Part shown: one piece after another, positions 48,188 through 58,582 of the stretch | Position numbering within the stretch: the first letter of the stretch is position 1 | How the letters are laid out: the number at the start of each line of letters is the position of its first letter | NCBI RefSeq assembly: GCF_001663155.1 | Contig: NZ_CP015963.1 | Location: 1,388,001 to 1,452,000, forward strand | DNA length: 64,000 nt | Direction of reading: 5' to 3' | From: Altererythrobacter ishigakiensis | GTDB taxonomy: Bacteria > Pseudomonadota > Alphaproteobacteria > Sphingomonadales > Sphingomonadaceae | Notes under the pieces: generated by a model | The model's database searches: none | The model's input: the letters and a program-made list of their open reading frames with translations, nothing else | Told to the model about the DNA's origin: nothing | Program-made: the position numbers and the translations under genes

Positions 48188-50170
48188 CTAGGACTGCAAG
48201 AAATAGTCGATATGGCGCGGTCGCCCGCCAGGAGCTTTTTCCGGGTACATGTTGTCATAGGTAACCGCATTGCCGAGCACGCGCATGATATAATAGCGGG
48301 TTTCGAAATTGGCCGGAATCTTTTCGATCCAGGTGACATAATCAATCGCGTCGGTGCGCGGGTCACCATTTAAGCGAAGCCACTGATTCACACGGCCCGG
48401 GCCAGCGTTATATGCGCCCAATGCCAAGGGGTAAGACCCGTCATAGTAATCGAGCATCCGGCGGAAATAGGCGTCGCCCAACCGGATATTGTACTGCGTG
48501 TCAGAGGTGAGATTGGCTGACATGTAGTTGACGCCCAACTTGCCGGCTTGTTCGCGTGCGGTTCCGGGCATCAATTGCATCATGCCCCGCGCGCCGGCAT
48601 GGCTCACCCGATTTTGGTCAAACTCGCTCTCCTGCCGCATAATGGCGTGTGCCATGGTCCAATTGGAAGTGGTCGGAACACGCACGGTCGGATGAGCGAA
48701 CCGTTCGAAGCCGAAAAGGCCGTGTTCGGGCGCAGTGGCCCCGGCAACCACGGCAAACTCGTCAAGCAACAGTTCTTCGGACAACTCCGACAACAGGACC
48801 ATGTCTTCAGGCGTTCTCACGCTGTCTGCCAGTGCTTCGAAGAATGCACGTTCAGTGCGCCAATCACGGCGTGAAGAGGCAAGGGCGGTCAAAGCTTTCA
48901 CAAGCGACTTGTTCCGGAATTCAGCACGCTCCTCAGTTGTGATCCCCGCCGCTGGCAGTTGCGCGAACTCGGGCACGGGTTTGCCCATCGCGCTGAGTGC
49001 CAGCTGACCATAATACTGGTCCGCAAATTTCGCCGCCATCTCGTAATAGCGATTTGCTTCGGCGGTATCACCGGCCTGCCGCGACGCGCGACCGGCCCAA
49101 TAGAAACCTTTTGCTTTTGTCAGCGGAGTGCGTGCCGCAGCTCCGTAACGATAAAACAGCGGAGCCGCCTTTGCGCCATCGCCCAATTTCCAGAGGGCTT
49201 CGGTGCCACCCAGCCACATCAAATCGGTGTACTTGTCGCGCAGGCGGAACGACCCCGCGCTGATGTCCGTATCCGGCGCGAACAGATCATCCACAGAGGC
49301 GGCGATCTGTACCGCGCGTCTTGAGCCCGCTCCTTTAGCGGCGATCAGCATTTCGTTGACAAGGTCAGATGCTTCATGCGGCAACGATGCAAATTGCGGG
49401 CGGGACGTCAGCACATCGATTGCCCGATCCATCTGCCTGTTCTGGCGGTAATAACGCACCAGATTGTAGACCACGCCTGGCTGGTCAAGCGCGCTGCGCG
49501 CAATCGCCGAGCCTTCATCAGCGGGCAATTTATCCTGTAAAAGCGCAAGCCTTTTGCCGAACAGGTCACGTTTGTTTGAAGAGGTCATCAGCATATGGCG
49601 CACCGCACCATCTGCATCACCTTCCCACAGCAACGCTTCCATCCGCGTATCATTATCGGCTTGTGTGAACTGGCCTGCGAACAAACCTAGAAGGTAGGCT
49701 TCGGTCGTCTCCTGCATTGGCCCGCTGCGCCAAGCTTCGCGTGCCACTTCGGAAGCTTCTGGCCGACGTAGCGTACTAAGCGCCAAGGCATAACGCGCCC
49801 GCCCGGTATTGGTCACCGGCGGATGCGTATCAAAATAGGCAACAAGTTGTTCCGACGAAGCTGGCGTACCGTCCAGTGCATTCTCGGCGCGAAGTCTGAG
49901 CCGCGAAGAGCGCGGAAAATCAGGATAGGCCAGCAAGAAACCTGAGTACGCGTCGAAGCTCAGCTCTTCGTTCTCACTCAGGTATTCCCAACGATTGAGC
50001 ACCATATCCATTCGGGTCGGCTGCTGTGCTACCATTTGAGCGCGCGCAAGATCCGCAGGGCTGGCATTTTTCGTTGCTGCAGGCGCGCCTATTGCCAGCC
50101 CGGTGGTGCCGAGCAGAAGCGTGGCGAACAGGTATTTTGCGCCGAATTTTCGGCTGGGGGACTTTTGCAT
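48188..50170 (-). CDS. Soluble lytic murein transglycosylase (Slt70-like)
   Basis: A periplasmic enzyme of 660 residues that cleaves peptidoglycan glycan strands with formation of 1,6-anhydromuramic acid. After a signal peptide (residues 1-29, MQKSPSRKFGAKYLFATLLLG start) comes a long alpha-helical superhelical part, then the SLT domain with the catalytic glutamate in HAIMRQESEFDQNRVS, the following GARGMMQLMPGTA, and AYNAGPGRV. I chose ATG 50170, eight bases behind AGGA; the ATG nine bases upstream has no spacing. It probably recycles or remodels the cell wall. Confidence 0.93.
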   Translation of the reverse strand: MQKSPSRKFGAKYLFATLLLGTTGLAIGAPAATKNASPADLARAQMVAQQPTRMDMVLNRWEYLSENEELSFDAYSGFLLAYPDFPRSSRLRLRAENALDGTPASSEQLVAYFDTHPPVTNTGRARYALALSTLRRPEASEVAREAWRSGPMQETTEAYLLGLFAGQFTQADNDTRMEALLWEGDADGAVRHMLMTSSNKRDLFGKRLALLQDKLPADEGSAIARSALDQPGVVYNLVRYYRQNRQMDRAIDVLTSRPQFASLPHEASDLVNEMLIAAKGAGSRRAVQIAASVDDLFAPDTDISAGSFRLRDKYTDLMWLGGTEALWKLGDGAKAAPLFYRYGAAARTPLTKAKGFYWAGRASRQAGDTAEANRYYEMAAKFADQYYGQLALSAMGKPVPEFAQLPAAGITTEERAEFRNKSLVKALTALASSRRDWRTERAFFEALADSVRTPEDMVLLSELSEELLLDEFAVVAGATAPEHGLFGFERFAHPTVRVPTTSNWTMAHAIMRQESEFDQNRVSHAGARGMMQLMPGTAREQAGKLGVNYMSANLTSDTQYNIRLGDAYFRRMLDYYDGSYPLALGAYNAGPGRVNQWLRLNGDPRTDAIDYVTWIEKIPANFETRYYIMRVLGNAVTYDNMYPEKAPGGRPRHIDYFLQS

Positions 50171-50283
50171 GCTGGACATCCTGCCAGTGCGCTCCTTATC
50201 AGGCCGTGAATGGTTTGAAAAAGCCCACGGCGCTACGATTTCCCCTCAAACCGTAGTATGCCACCAAGAAAGGTCCGAGATCA

Positions 50284-51165
50284 ATGTTTTCTGGCTCTAT
50301 TCCTGCACTAGTCACACCATTTCGCGATGGTGCGTTTGACGAGCGCGCGTTTCGACGTCTTGTTGATTGGCAGATCGATCATGGAAGTTCGGCCTTGGTA
50401 CCATGTGGAACGACGGGCGAAGCGTCCACATTGTCAAACGCTGAGCACCACAGAGTAATCGAAGTTTGCATCGAACAGGCGGCGGGGCGTGTCCCGGTAA
50501 TTGCGGGCTGCGGCTCGAACGACACGCGCAACGCCTTGTTGCACATGAATTTCTCAAAGAAAGCGGGTGCGGCGGCTGGGCTGTGCGTTGCGCCATATTA
50601 CAATCGTCCGAGCCAACGGGGGCTGATTGCACATTTCAGCTTTCTCTCGGAAAACAGTGATCTGCCCATTGTTCTTTATAACGTGCCGAGTCGCACGGTA
50701 ACTGACATCGAAGATGAGACAGTGGTCGAATTGGTACGCAAATACCCGGACCGGATCGTTGCGATCAAGGATGCGAGTGGAGACCTCTCGCGGGTTGCAG
50801 ATCACCGGATGGGTATCGGCCGTGAATTCTGCCAGCTATCAGGCAATGACGAGCTATGGCTGCCGCATTCCGCAGCGGGCGGGAAGGGGGCAATTTCGGT
50901 AACTGCAAACGTCGCACCGGCGCTTTGCGCGGAATTTCATCAGGCCATCGCTGCAAACGATCTGAAACGAGCACGCGAACTCAACGACAAGCTGTTTCCG
51001 CTGCATTACGCTATGTTCAGCGATGCATCTCCCGCGCCCGTGAAATACGCGCTCAGCCGTGTGCACGACTGGGTGGAACCGTCGGTCAGGTTGCCGCTTG
51101 TCGAATGTTCGGATGCGGCCAAGAAGGCGGTGGATGAAGCGCTGGAAATCGCTGGGTTGATTTGA
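50284..51165 (+). CDS. dapA: 4-hydroxy-tetrahydrodipicolinate synthase
   Basis: DapA condenses pyruvate and aspartate semialdehyde, the first committed step to lysine and diaminopimelate. The 293-residue TIM-barrel protein shows GSIPALVTPF at the start, the GTTGEASTLS loop, the YNVPSRT segment with the active-site tyrosine, and the Schiff-base lysine in RIVAIKDASGDLS (about residue 162). It ends five bases from the converging S9 peptidase. Confidence 0.97.
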   Translation: MFSGSIPALVTPFRDGAFDERAFRRLVDWQIDHGSSALVPCGTTGEASTLSNAEHHRVIEVCIEQAAGRVPVIAGCGSNDTRNALLHMNFSKKAGAAAGLCVAPYYNRPSQRGLIAHFSFLSENSDLPIVLYNVPSRTVTDIEDETVVELVRKYPDRIVAIKDASGDLSRVADHRMGIGREFCQLSGNDELWLPHSAAGGKGAISVTANVAPALCAEFHQAIAANDLKRARELNDKLFPLHYAMFSDASPAPVKYALSRVHDWVEPSVRLPLVECSDAAKKAVDEALEIAGLI

Positions 51166-51169
51166 GCTT

Positions 51170-53149
51170 TCAGCCCGGCGGATTATGCCGCTCTACGAAC
51201 CCTACTGCCGCTTTGAGCATGGCTTTGCGTGTATCGGGCTGTGACAGATAGTGATCTTCACCGTCCAATGAGATCATTGCGACCGGCTTATCTGCGTCCT
51301 CCAAAGCATCCTTCATGAACAAGGATTGTTCATATGGGACAACTGTATCATCGCGTCCATGGATCAGCATTATCGGGGCGTCAGCCCGCTGAGCAAGCTT
51401 GGTTGGCGAGATCGCGTCCAGATCGGTCTCTTTGCCGAACTGCCGGTCCGCCGCGCGGCGGAAAATATCTCGCCTACCGGTTATGCGCCAATCGAGAAGA
51501 CGTTTAAGATCAAACACTCCGTTGACTGCGACTGCGCAACGATAAACATCTTGCTCGATGGTTACGCCGGCAACTGCCGCATAGCCACCATAGCTTGCGC
51601 CGACGATGCAAGCGCGTCCAGCGTCAACAATACCCGCTTTGGCCAAGGCTCTGAGACCGTCCGATTTGTCCGTCTGCATCTTCCGGCCCCATTCGCCATC
51701 GCCGGCGTTGACGAAGTCTTCTCCGCGCCCAGTCGAACCGCGGAAGTTAGGTTGAAAAACGGCGTAACCACGCGATGCGAAGGCTTGTGCCCACCAGTCG
51801 AACTCAAGGTCGTTATGCGCATTCGGACCGCCGTGAGGCAAGATCACAACAGGCAGATTTTCTGGCTGTATTCCTGGCGGCAGGGTCAGAATTCCCTGCA
51901 TATCGAGCCCATCTTGCGCCTGGTATGAGAATTCCGAAACTTGCCCGATCACCGGCCCTTGAATTGCAGGCCGCTCCAGCGCGAGAATCGAACGGCTGTC
52001 GTTATCCGGGTTGACCCTGAGCCAAGTGCCGCTGTCGTAGTTCCCGCTTGTCGAGACGACGATAGCCCGCATGTCGGAGCTGAAGCCCTCTACTTCGACA
52101 CCGATCCCTTTACGACCGAGGGCCACGTTCAGCGCCTCTTGCATTCGAGCTTGCTTGGCCTCTTCGGCCAGCTGGTATTTGGCGTCGGTCGTCAAAATGC
52201 CCATGACAACGCCTGAGCTTTTGTCGCGAACGAACTCTGAGATTTGAACGTCTGTCCATAGCTCAGTGGTTGTCGAACCATCGGCAGAAACTTGCATGCG
52301 CTTGTTCTGCTCAACTGCATCGTCGTAGTAGCGATAGATTATGCTGCGTCCGTCAGCACCAAAGCCGGTCAAACTTACCTCGCCACGCGGCTGATTTCCT
52401 TTCGCAATCGTCTTCCCTTCGGCGTTTTCTATCCGCCAACCGCCGTTTTGTTCATTGATTTCCAGCGTCGCTCCAACCTTGCCTTCGGCGTTTACCAGCC
52501 ATCTTCGCAAGGTTGGATAATCCGGCGCATAGGCAACCAGATCGACCTCTCCGCTCAGAAGATCAACAGCATACAGCGCAGGCGCGAAATCAAGAATGCG
52601 CGCACGCTCCCCAGATGCCCGTCCCTTTCGAAAGCCGCCGAAGTAGCCCTTCCATCGGCCGTCCACATTGCGAATGCCGTAGAAACCAACAATCGCATTC
52701 GCCACGTAGCGTTGATTGGCAAATATCGAAACAACGTCGCGACTGTCGTCCAGCGGAATCACGTTCCCCCGCCACCATTCGACCTTTTCATTCCCGAAAC
52801 GGCGGGTGGTGCGATCCGTTTCAGTGCGCAAGAGAAGAATAGCTTCTTCACCAACCCATTCGATGCCTCGTACTCGCGCGTCGCCAACGGCAAGCTGCTT
52901 TACCGGATTGCCCGCGGAATCGATAACCGTGATTACGCGCTCACCGCGTGCGGTCTGCAGGAGCGCGGTGTATGCGCCTGACGGGGACACCACTGCGTCT
53001 TCAACTGCAGGAAGTTCACCGTAAAACTCAAGTGGCGGAACCTGAATCTGCGCTGCAATCGGCACGGGCGCCACAAGACCTGCTCCAAACAGCATGGTCG
53101 CAAACACTGATCTTGCAGTTGCGAGCGACTGCAGATTTATACGTGGCAT
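51170..53149 (-). CDS. Secreted S9-family peptidase (acylaminoacyl-peptidase-like)
   Basis: A serine peptidase of 659 residues with a signal peptide (start MPRINLQSLATARSVFATML, cleavage near AAQ), then a beta-propeller-like part and a C-terminal alpha/beta-hydrolase domain. The catalytic set is GASYGGYAAVAG (nucleophile serine), IHGRDDTVVPYEQS (aspartate) and GEDHYLSQP (histidine). It is a relative of the prolyl oligopeptidase at 7318 but of the S9C/DPP type. It is in antisense orientation between dapA and smpB. The start ATG 53149 lacks a strong ribosome binding site. Confidence 0.93.
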   Translation of the reverse strand: MPRINLQSLATARSVFATMLFGAGLVAPVPIAAQIQVPPLEFYGELPAVEDAVVSPSGAYTALLQTARGERVITVIDSAGNPVKQLAVGDARVRGIEWVGEEAILLLRTETDRTTRRFGNEKVEWWRGNVIPLDDSRDVVSIFANQRYVANAIVGFYGIRNVDGRWKGYFGGFRKGRASGERARILDFAPALYAVDLLSGEVDLVAYAPDYPTLRRWLVNAEGKVGATLEINEQNGGWRIENAEGKTIAKGNQPRGEVSLTGFGADGRSIIYRYYDDAVEQNKRMQVSADGSTTTELWTDVQISEFVRDKSSGVVMGILTTDAKYQLAEEAKQARMQEALNVALGRKGIGVEVEGFSSDMRAIVVSTSGNYDSGTWLRVNPDNDSRSILALERPAIQGPVIGQVSEFSYQAQDGLDMQGILTLPPGIQPENLPVVILPHGGPNAHNDLEFDWWAQAFASRGYAVFQPNFRGSTGRGEDFVNAGDGEWGRKMQTDKSDGLRALAKAGIVDAGRACIVGASYGGYAAVAGVTIEQDVYRCAVAVNGVFDLKRLLDWRITGRRDIFRRAADRQFGKETDLDAISPTKLAQRADAPIMLIHGRDDTVVPYEQSLFMKDALEDADKPVAMISLDGEDHYLSQPDTRKAMLKAAVGFVERHNPPG

Positions 53150-53285
53150 AACTTTCTGAGCTTTCGAGATAATAGGCTTTGATGTTGATCGATCCTTGTG
53201 GATCGCGGGGATAAATTCAAGTCGCTTGCGATGAATACAAACGGACCTTTCGCATTTGACCACAAATCCCTACATGATCCGCATT

Positions 53286-53768
53286 ATGGCGCGCCCCAAA
53301 CCAGAATCCTTCGACAAGCAAAAGATCGTCGCTGAAAACCGGCGCGCAAGATTCGATTATGCTATCGAGGAGAAGTTCGAAGCAGGGCTCGCCTTACAAG
53401 GCACGGAAGTAAAAGCATTGCGTGCAGGTGAGGCGACGATCGCTGAAAGCTATGCGGAAGTACGCGATGGCGAAGTATGGCTCATCAACGCGAATATTCC
53501 GGAATATAGCCATGGCAACCGGCTCAATCATGAACCCAAGAGGCCGCGCAAGCTGCTGCTGAATTCGCGTGAGATCAACAAGCTGTTCGGTGCGGTCGAG
53601 CGCAAGGGCATGACATTGATCCCGATGTCGATCTACTTCAACAAGGCAGGGCGGGCCAAGGTAGAGTTGGCTTTAGGCAAAGGCCGAAAATCGCAAGACA
53701 AGCGTGAATACATCAAGGATCGCGATTGGAAGCGCGACAAGGCGCGCTTGATGCGCGAAAAAGGCTAG
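53286..53768 (+). CDS. smpB: SsrA-binding protein SmpB
   Basis: SmpB delivers tmRNA to stalled ribosomes in trans-translation. The 160-residue protein carries the conserved core: [53 protein letters not shown] and the basic tail ending [12 protein letters not shown] 53286 gives the family length; two upstream starts (53256, 53274) add residues not seen in the family. The tmRNA gene itself was not found in the window. Confidence 0.96.
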   Translation: MARPKPESFDKQKIVAENRRARFDYAIEEKFEAGLALQGTEVKALRAGEATIAESYAEVRDGEVWLINANIPEYSHGNRLNHEPKRPRKLLLNSREINKLFGAVERKGMTLIPMSIYFNKAGRAKVELALGKGRKSQDKREYIKDRDWKRDKARLMREKG

Positions 53769-53921
53769 GGGCTCATTCGTCAAATTTTCTGTCGGTAATT
53801 CACAATATTGTCAGGCAGTTTCTGCTACCCATATCGACGACAACCAACGCTTTGCCGATTTACGTGGCGCGCCGCTCTTGCGCAGCTGCGGTGAGGAGCG
53901 CATGGCGACCACGGAACTGAA

Positions 53922-54524
53922 ATGGCGAAACGATCAAAGACCTGGTTAGCGGACAAACTGCGCGGCTATTTTCCCAAACGGGAAGAAATGGCGCGCAATC
54001 GATATCTGGCGCCAATCGCACACAGGTTTTTGTCGCCAGAGCTTTGGCGTTTTACACGCAGGTCCGTTCCAAGAGGCGTGGCGCTGGGCCTTTTTGCTGG
54101 ATTTATCATTCCGGTCGGCCAAATCTTTCTGGCGGCTTTCCTCGCTCTTCCTGCACGTGCCAATGTTCCGCTTTCCGCGCTTGTGACATTCGTGACTAAC
54201 CCGTTCACTTTTCCGTTTTGGGCTGTTGTAGCAAACCGGCTGGGCGCATTTATTCTCAAGATCGACAGCGCTGCGACAGGCGGCGCGGCGCGATCCGAGA
54301 TCGAAAGCGGCCGTTGGTCCTGGCTGATCGAAATGTTCGAAGGCGTCGGCGTGACAGTGCTTGTGACAGTGCTCGGCTTTATTGTCCTTGCTGTTGTAAG
54401 CGCTGCAGTCGGTTATCTGTTGTCGAGCATTGTATGGCGTTTCATGGTCTTTCGTCGGCGATCAAGGCAATTGCGCCGTATGGAAGCTCGGCTGGATGAG
54501 CGGTTGGGAGCGCATCAGGGATGA
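53922..54524 (+). CDS. DUF2062 membrane protein
   Basis: A 200-residue inner-membrane protein with the DUF2062 features: a basic N-terminus, FTRRSVPRGVALGLFAGFI, PVGQIFLAAFLALPARANVP, TFVTNPFTFPFWAV, and a C-terminal helix VTVLGFIVLAVVSAAVGYLL followed by an Arg-rich tail. The stop overlaps the start of cckA by ATGA, so the two genes are cotranslated. The family function is unknown, possibly a small transporter or envelope protein. Confidence 0.88.
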   Translation: MAKRSKTWLADKLRGYFPKREEMARNRYLAPIAHRFLSPELWRFTRRSVPRGVALGLFAGFIIPVGQIFLAAFLALPARANVPLSALVTFVTNPFTFPFWAVVANRLGAFILKIDSAATGGAARSEIESGRWSWLIEMFEGVGVTVLVTVLGFIVLAVVSAAVGYLLSSIVWRFMVFRRRSRQLRRMEARLDERLGAHQG

Positions 54525-56974
54525 CGCCATTTGGCGGCACAATCGAAACAACGGGAAGCAGAACTCACTTGCGGCTGTTCGTCAGTTTGGCGCTTGCTTT
54601 GGTTGCAAGTGCTGGCGTGCTTTGGATCGCCACAGGTGAATTGCTATTGGTACTTGCCTACTCGTTAGGAATTGCAATTCTGCTCGCAGGTGCGCTGGCT
54701 TTCCAAAGGATGCAAGCCGCACCTGAGTCAGAAGTAGTCGGCATGCCCGATTGGTCGGTCACTGTCGCAGCAATTGAAGTGCCAGGAGCGGCAGTTGCGA
54801 TTACGGACCGGGCGAACCGTCTAACCTGTGCCAATTCGAGTTTTATAGAATGGTTCGGTCTGGACGCGGCGCCACCGAACATCGCTTTGAATCGGGCCAG
54901 TCAGGAAGAGCTTTTGCGTATGATTCGTCATGCCTGGCGGGATGGTTCAGCGCGTTCGGACAAGCTCGAAAGTGTGGAAACGGAGACAAGATGGCGCGCG
55001 GAGGCAGAACGAGCAGGTCGCGGTGATGATCACCTGATATGGCGGTTTCGCAAGATTGAGCCAGAGATCGCCGATCCGCTGGTGAGCTACGATGTCACAG
55101 GCGCATTCGGGACGATGCTCTCCAAGGCGGGAATTGAGACTGCGATCACTGCGCCTGACGGGACGATCAAGAGTGTGAGTTCCGGGTTCGCCGAACGTGC
55201 CACGGGAGACGCGAATTCGACATTGGCCGGTCAGGACTTCGTCTCATTTCTGAGGTCGGATGACCGAGACCGGATATTTTTCACAAGAGAAGGGCGAAGC
55301 GGTACACCGCAAACGCTGATTCACGTTCCGCTAGATGATCCGAATATGTCATCCACGACAGGCCCGGATGAGTCGCCTTCCTTGATGCTACTGATAGACG
55401 CAGGTGTCGGTATTGGCGGCGGATGGGAGAATTCATCTACAGGCACGGCTCAGCTCGAAGGTCTATTGGGTCAGCTTCCGCTGGGATTGGCGATGACCGA
55501 TCGCGACGGGCGCTTCCTGTTTTCGAATGGCGCCTTTTTGCGGGCAGTTAATCGTGAAGAGCAGGGGCTGCCTTCATTCCCGACTGATCTAGTGGTGCGG
55601 GATGATAAAGCCGCGCTGTCCGACGCGGTTCGTCGCCACGGGCGAGGCCCATCGACCAGCGGCAATATGGCAATTCGCCTGGCGAATGAGCCGGACGAAA
55701 CCATCTCGCTTGGACTTGCAGGAGTGCGGGGCATGGGTGATGCCTCGGTTCTGTTAAGCCTGACCGACTCCAGTCAGGAGACACAGCTTAAACGGCAAGT
55801 CGCACAAGCCACCAAGATGCAGGCTGTTGGTCAGTTGGCGGGCGGTGTTGCGCACGATTTCAACAATGTGCTGACTGCGATCATCGGGACGTGCGACCTG
55901 ATGTTGTTGCGTCATACGCCCGGGGACAGCGATTACGACGATATCCAGCAGATTCTGCAGAACTCAAACCGGGCAGCCTCTTTGACAAGGCAATTGCTTG
56001 CATTCTCACGCCAGCAAACCTTGCGGCCTGAAATTCTGCAATTGCCTGATGTAGTGAGTGAAGTTGGTCCGCTGATCACACGGCTTCTTGGTGAAAAGAT
56101 CGAATACAGTATCAATCATGACCGCGATCTTGGGGCGGTACGGGCTGACCCGCAACAGCTTGAACAAGTGATCATGAACCTTGCTGTAAACGCGCGCGAC
56201 GCAATCAATATGCACCGTGGCGGAACCGGCAAAATATCGCTCACCACGCGTCGCGTGAACATGCGCGAGGTCGAGCAGATGGGCTCTGAGATTCTGCCCG
56301 CAGCAGATTATACTGTGCTGGTTCTGGAAGACACAGGCGGCGGTATTCCCGAAGCGGTAATGCCTAAACTGTTCGAACCATTCTTCACAACCAAGGAGCA
56401 GGGCAAGGGTACAGGGTTAGGACTGTCGACGGCCTATGGTATTGTGAAGCAATCCGGCGGCTTCCTTTTCGCGGACAATGTGAAAGGTTCGGGCGGGCGC
56501 GTAGTTGGCGCGCGTTTCACCATGTATTTGCCCGTTCATGAGGGATCTGTCCCTGCGGCCGTCGAAGATCCAATCGAAGAGCAATCGAGCGAATGGTCCG
56601 GCGGCGGTCGATTGCTGCTGGTGGAAGATGAAGACATGGTGCGTGCAGTGGCCGAACGGGCACTCACCCGGGCCGGCTATGACGTCACAACCTGCAGCGA
56701 TGGCGAAGAGGGGCTCTCGGCCATAGCCAGCGGCGGGGAGTTTGATCTTGTAGTCAGCGACGTTGTTATGCCCGGTATGGATGGACCCGCCATGGCGCGC
56801 GCTATCCGCGAGCTTCATCCTGACCTGCCGGTATTGTTCATGTCTGGCTATGCCGAAGAACAATTGCGCAAGGATATCGACATTCCAAAAATGTACTTCC
56901 TGCCCAAACCATTCAGTGTGCAGCAGATCGGCGACAAGGTTGCAGATGTCATGCGAGGTCTCGCTCGAAAGTAG
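54521..56974 (+). CDS. cckA: Hybrid sensor histidine kinase CckA
   Basis: CckA is the alphaproteobacterial cell-cycle kinase that phosphorylates ChpT and, through it, CtrA. The 817-residue protein has two membrane helices (about residues 17-62), PAS-like domains (about 85-125, 205-290 and 315-415), a DHp domain with the phosphorylated histidine 445 in AGGVAHDFNNVLTAI, an ATPase domain (MNLAVNARDAI, LEDTGGGIPEAV, GKGTGLGLSTAYGIV) and a receiver domain with Asp747 in LVVSDVVMPGMDG and PKPF. It overlaps DUF2062 by ATGA. The match is by architecture and motif pattern; partners are outside the window. Confidence 0.94.
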   Translation: MTPFGGTIETTGSRTHLRLFVSLALALVASAGVLWIATGELLLVLAYSLGIAILLAGALAFQRMQAAPESEVVGMPDWSVTVAAIEVPGAAVAITDRANRLTCANSSFIEWFGLDAAPPNIALNRASQEELLRMIRHAWRDGSARSDKLESVETETRWRAEAERAGRGDDHLIWRFRKIEPEIADPLVSYDVTGAFGTMLSKAGIETAITAPDGTIKSVSSGFAERATGDANSTLAGQDFVSFLRSDDRDRIFFTREGRSGTPQTLIHVPLDDPNMSSTTGPDESPSLMLLIDAGVGIGGGWENSSTGTAQLEGLLGQLPLGLAMTDRDGRFLFSNGAFLRAVNREEQGLPSFPTDLVVRDDKAALSDAVRRHGRGPSTSGNMAIRLANEPDETISLGLAGVRGMGDASVLLSLTDSSQETQLKRQVAQATKMQAVGQLAGGVAHDFNNVLTAIIGTCDLMLLRHTPGDSDYDDIQQILQNSNRAASLTRQLLAFSRQQTLRPEILQLPDVVSEVGPLITRLLGEKIEYSINHDRDLGAVRADPQQLEQVIMNLAVNARDAINMHRGGTGKISLTTRRVNMREVEQMGSEILPAADYTVLVLEDTGGGIPEAVMPKLFEPFFTTKEQGKGTGLGLSTAYGIVKQSGGFLFADNVKGSGGRVVGARFTMYLPVHEGSVPAAVEDPIEEQSSEWSGGGRLLLVEDEDMVRAVAERALTRAGYDVTTCSDGEEGLSAIASGGEFDLVVSDVVMPGMDGPAMARAIRELHPDLPVLFMSGYAEEQLRKDIDIPKMYFLPKPFSVQQIGDKVADVMRGLARK

Positions 56975-57069
56975 ATACCCTCTGGGAAGCTATTAGGGTT
57001 CGGCCAGCTTTCGTTCACATAACAGTGGTGTAGCATGTCTCCTATTCCGGTTTAGGAGGTCACTACGAC

Positions 57070-58578
57070 ATGCATATATTGAAGAACCGCGGGCGTGCAG
57101 CTTTGGCAACCGCAATGCTGTTGTCGAGTAGTGCTGTTCTGTCGCAGGATGACAGCAGCGCGCAAGGAGATGTCTCCGTCACAATCTATAACAACGATGT
57201 GGCGCTGGTTCAGGACATTCGCCAAATTGCGATCAACGCTGGCCGAAGCCGGATCGAGTTTCCCGATGTCTCTGCCCGTATTCGCCCTGAAACCCTGAGC
57301 TTTGCTGCCAACGGCGCGGCCATTGTTGAGCAGAACTTCGATTTCGATCTGCTGACACCGCAAAAAATGATGGAGAAGTCCATCGGACAGACCGTCACGC
57401 TGATACGGACAAACCCCGCGACAGGGCTCGAAACCCGGGAGCGCGCAAAGGTGCTTTCGACTGCCGGTGGCGTTGTTGTCCAGATCGGCGACAGGATCGA
57501 AGTTCTTCGGGATGACGGTCTGCCTGTGCGCGTTGTATTCGATCGCGTTCCGCCCAATCTGCGCGCGCGCCCCACTCTGTCAGTCAACGTGCAAAGCGAC
57601 CGTGCAGGCACGCGACCCGCTTCTATCCGGTATTTGACTTCGGGGCTGGGGTGGGGGGCCGACTATGTCGCGCTGTTTGACGAAGCTCGCGGTACTATCG
57701 ACATGCAGGGTTGGGTTACCCTGACCAACAATACCGGGACAACCTTTCACAATGCGGACACATTGCTGGTTGCGGGCAATCCCGGTTCGGCTCAGCGCCA
57801 GTATAGCAACTATCCGCGCGGCCAGACTTCGCGCGGCGCTCCCGCCATTCGTCCTGGCATCGAAAGTGCCAATCGCGAGCAAGTCGGTGACTATTATCTT
57901 TATCCGATCAGCGGGCGGACCACGATCGCCAACGCTCAAACCAAGCAAGTGAGTCTTCTGGATGTGCAGGGTGTGCCAGCCCGCAAGGTCTACGGCCATA
58001 CCGTTGGCTGGTTGGCGAACTTCGATGAGCCGCAAAATGTCAGCAGCCAGATATCATTCAGTTCATCGAGTGAAGGTGGATTGGGCGATGCGCTGCCGGC
58101 CGGCACAGTGCGCTTCTATCAGCGGGACCGGGAAGGCAGTCCTCAATTCATAGGAGAAAGCTCGGTCAGCCATACTCCCATGGGTAGTGAACTGACTTTG
58201 CGCACCGGTGACGCATTTGACATAATGGTCAAATCCGAAGTCGAAAAGCGCGAGCGAATCTCGTCGAGCGAGTACGACACCTACAAGCGCTGGCAAGTGA
58301 TTGAAGACGGTGAAATCGCACGAGAAGGGACGGTACAATACGCCCGCCAATATTGGCGCACGACAATGCGTTACACGCTTACCAATGCGAAGCCCACGCC
58401 GGTGGAAGTTGAATTGGTCCAGGCGGGCCTGGATTGGGGCTGGTGGCGCCGCGATTTCCGCGTGATCAGCGAGGATGTTCAGGGTGAGCAGCTTAATGCC
58501 GACAAGCGCAAATATGTAATCTCCGTACCCGCAAACGGAGAGCGTGAAGTCCGCGTTACTTACGCTACGGCGTATTGA
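57070..58578 (+). CDS. Secreted DUF4139 protein (1)
   Basis: A 502-residue exported protein (signal peptide ending VLSQ near residue 26) with the DUF4139 organisation: an N-terminal DVSVTIYNNDVALVQDIRQI strand region, the TLIRTNPATGLETRERAKVL segment, then the core LTSGLGWGADYVALFDEARG and LTNNTGTTFHNADTLLVAG. The C-terminus, RYTLTNAKPTPVEVELVQ and NGEREVRVTYATAY, is typical. The function of DUF4139 is unknown. It lies 95 bases after cckA and is followed by a diverged paralogue. Confidence 0.87.
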   Translation: MHILKNRGRAALATAMLLSSSAVLSQDDSSAQGDVSVTIYNNDVALVQDIRQIAINAGRSRIEFPDVSARIRPETLSFAANGAAIVEQNFDFDLLTPQKMMEKSIGQTVTLIRTNPATGLETRERAKVLSTAGGVVVQIGDRIEVLRDDGLPVRVVFDRVPPNLRARPTLSVNVQSDRAGTRPASIRYLTSGLGWGADYVALFDEARGTIDMQGWVTLTNNTGTTFHNADTLLVAGNPGSAQRQYSNYPRGQTSRGAPAIRPGIESANREQVGDYYLYPISGRTTIANAQTKQVSLLDVQGVPARKVYGHTVGWLANFDEPQNVSSQISFSSSSEGGLGDALPAGTVRFYQRDREGSPQFIGESSVSHTPMGSELTLRTGDAFDIMVKSEVEKRERISSSEYDTYKRWQVIEDGEIAREGTVQYARQYWRTTMRYTLTNAKPTPVEVELVQAGLDWGWWRRDFRVISEDVQGEQLNADKRKYVISVPANGEREVRVTYATAY

Positions 58579-58582
58579 TACA

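Noticed and set aside
53726..53920. Open frame of 64 codons between smpB and DUF2062
   Set aside because: Starts inside smpB in another frame and has no ribosome binding site or recognisable motif.
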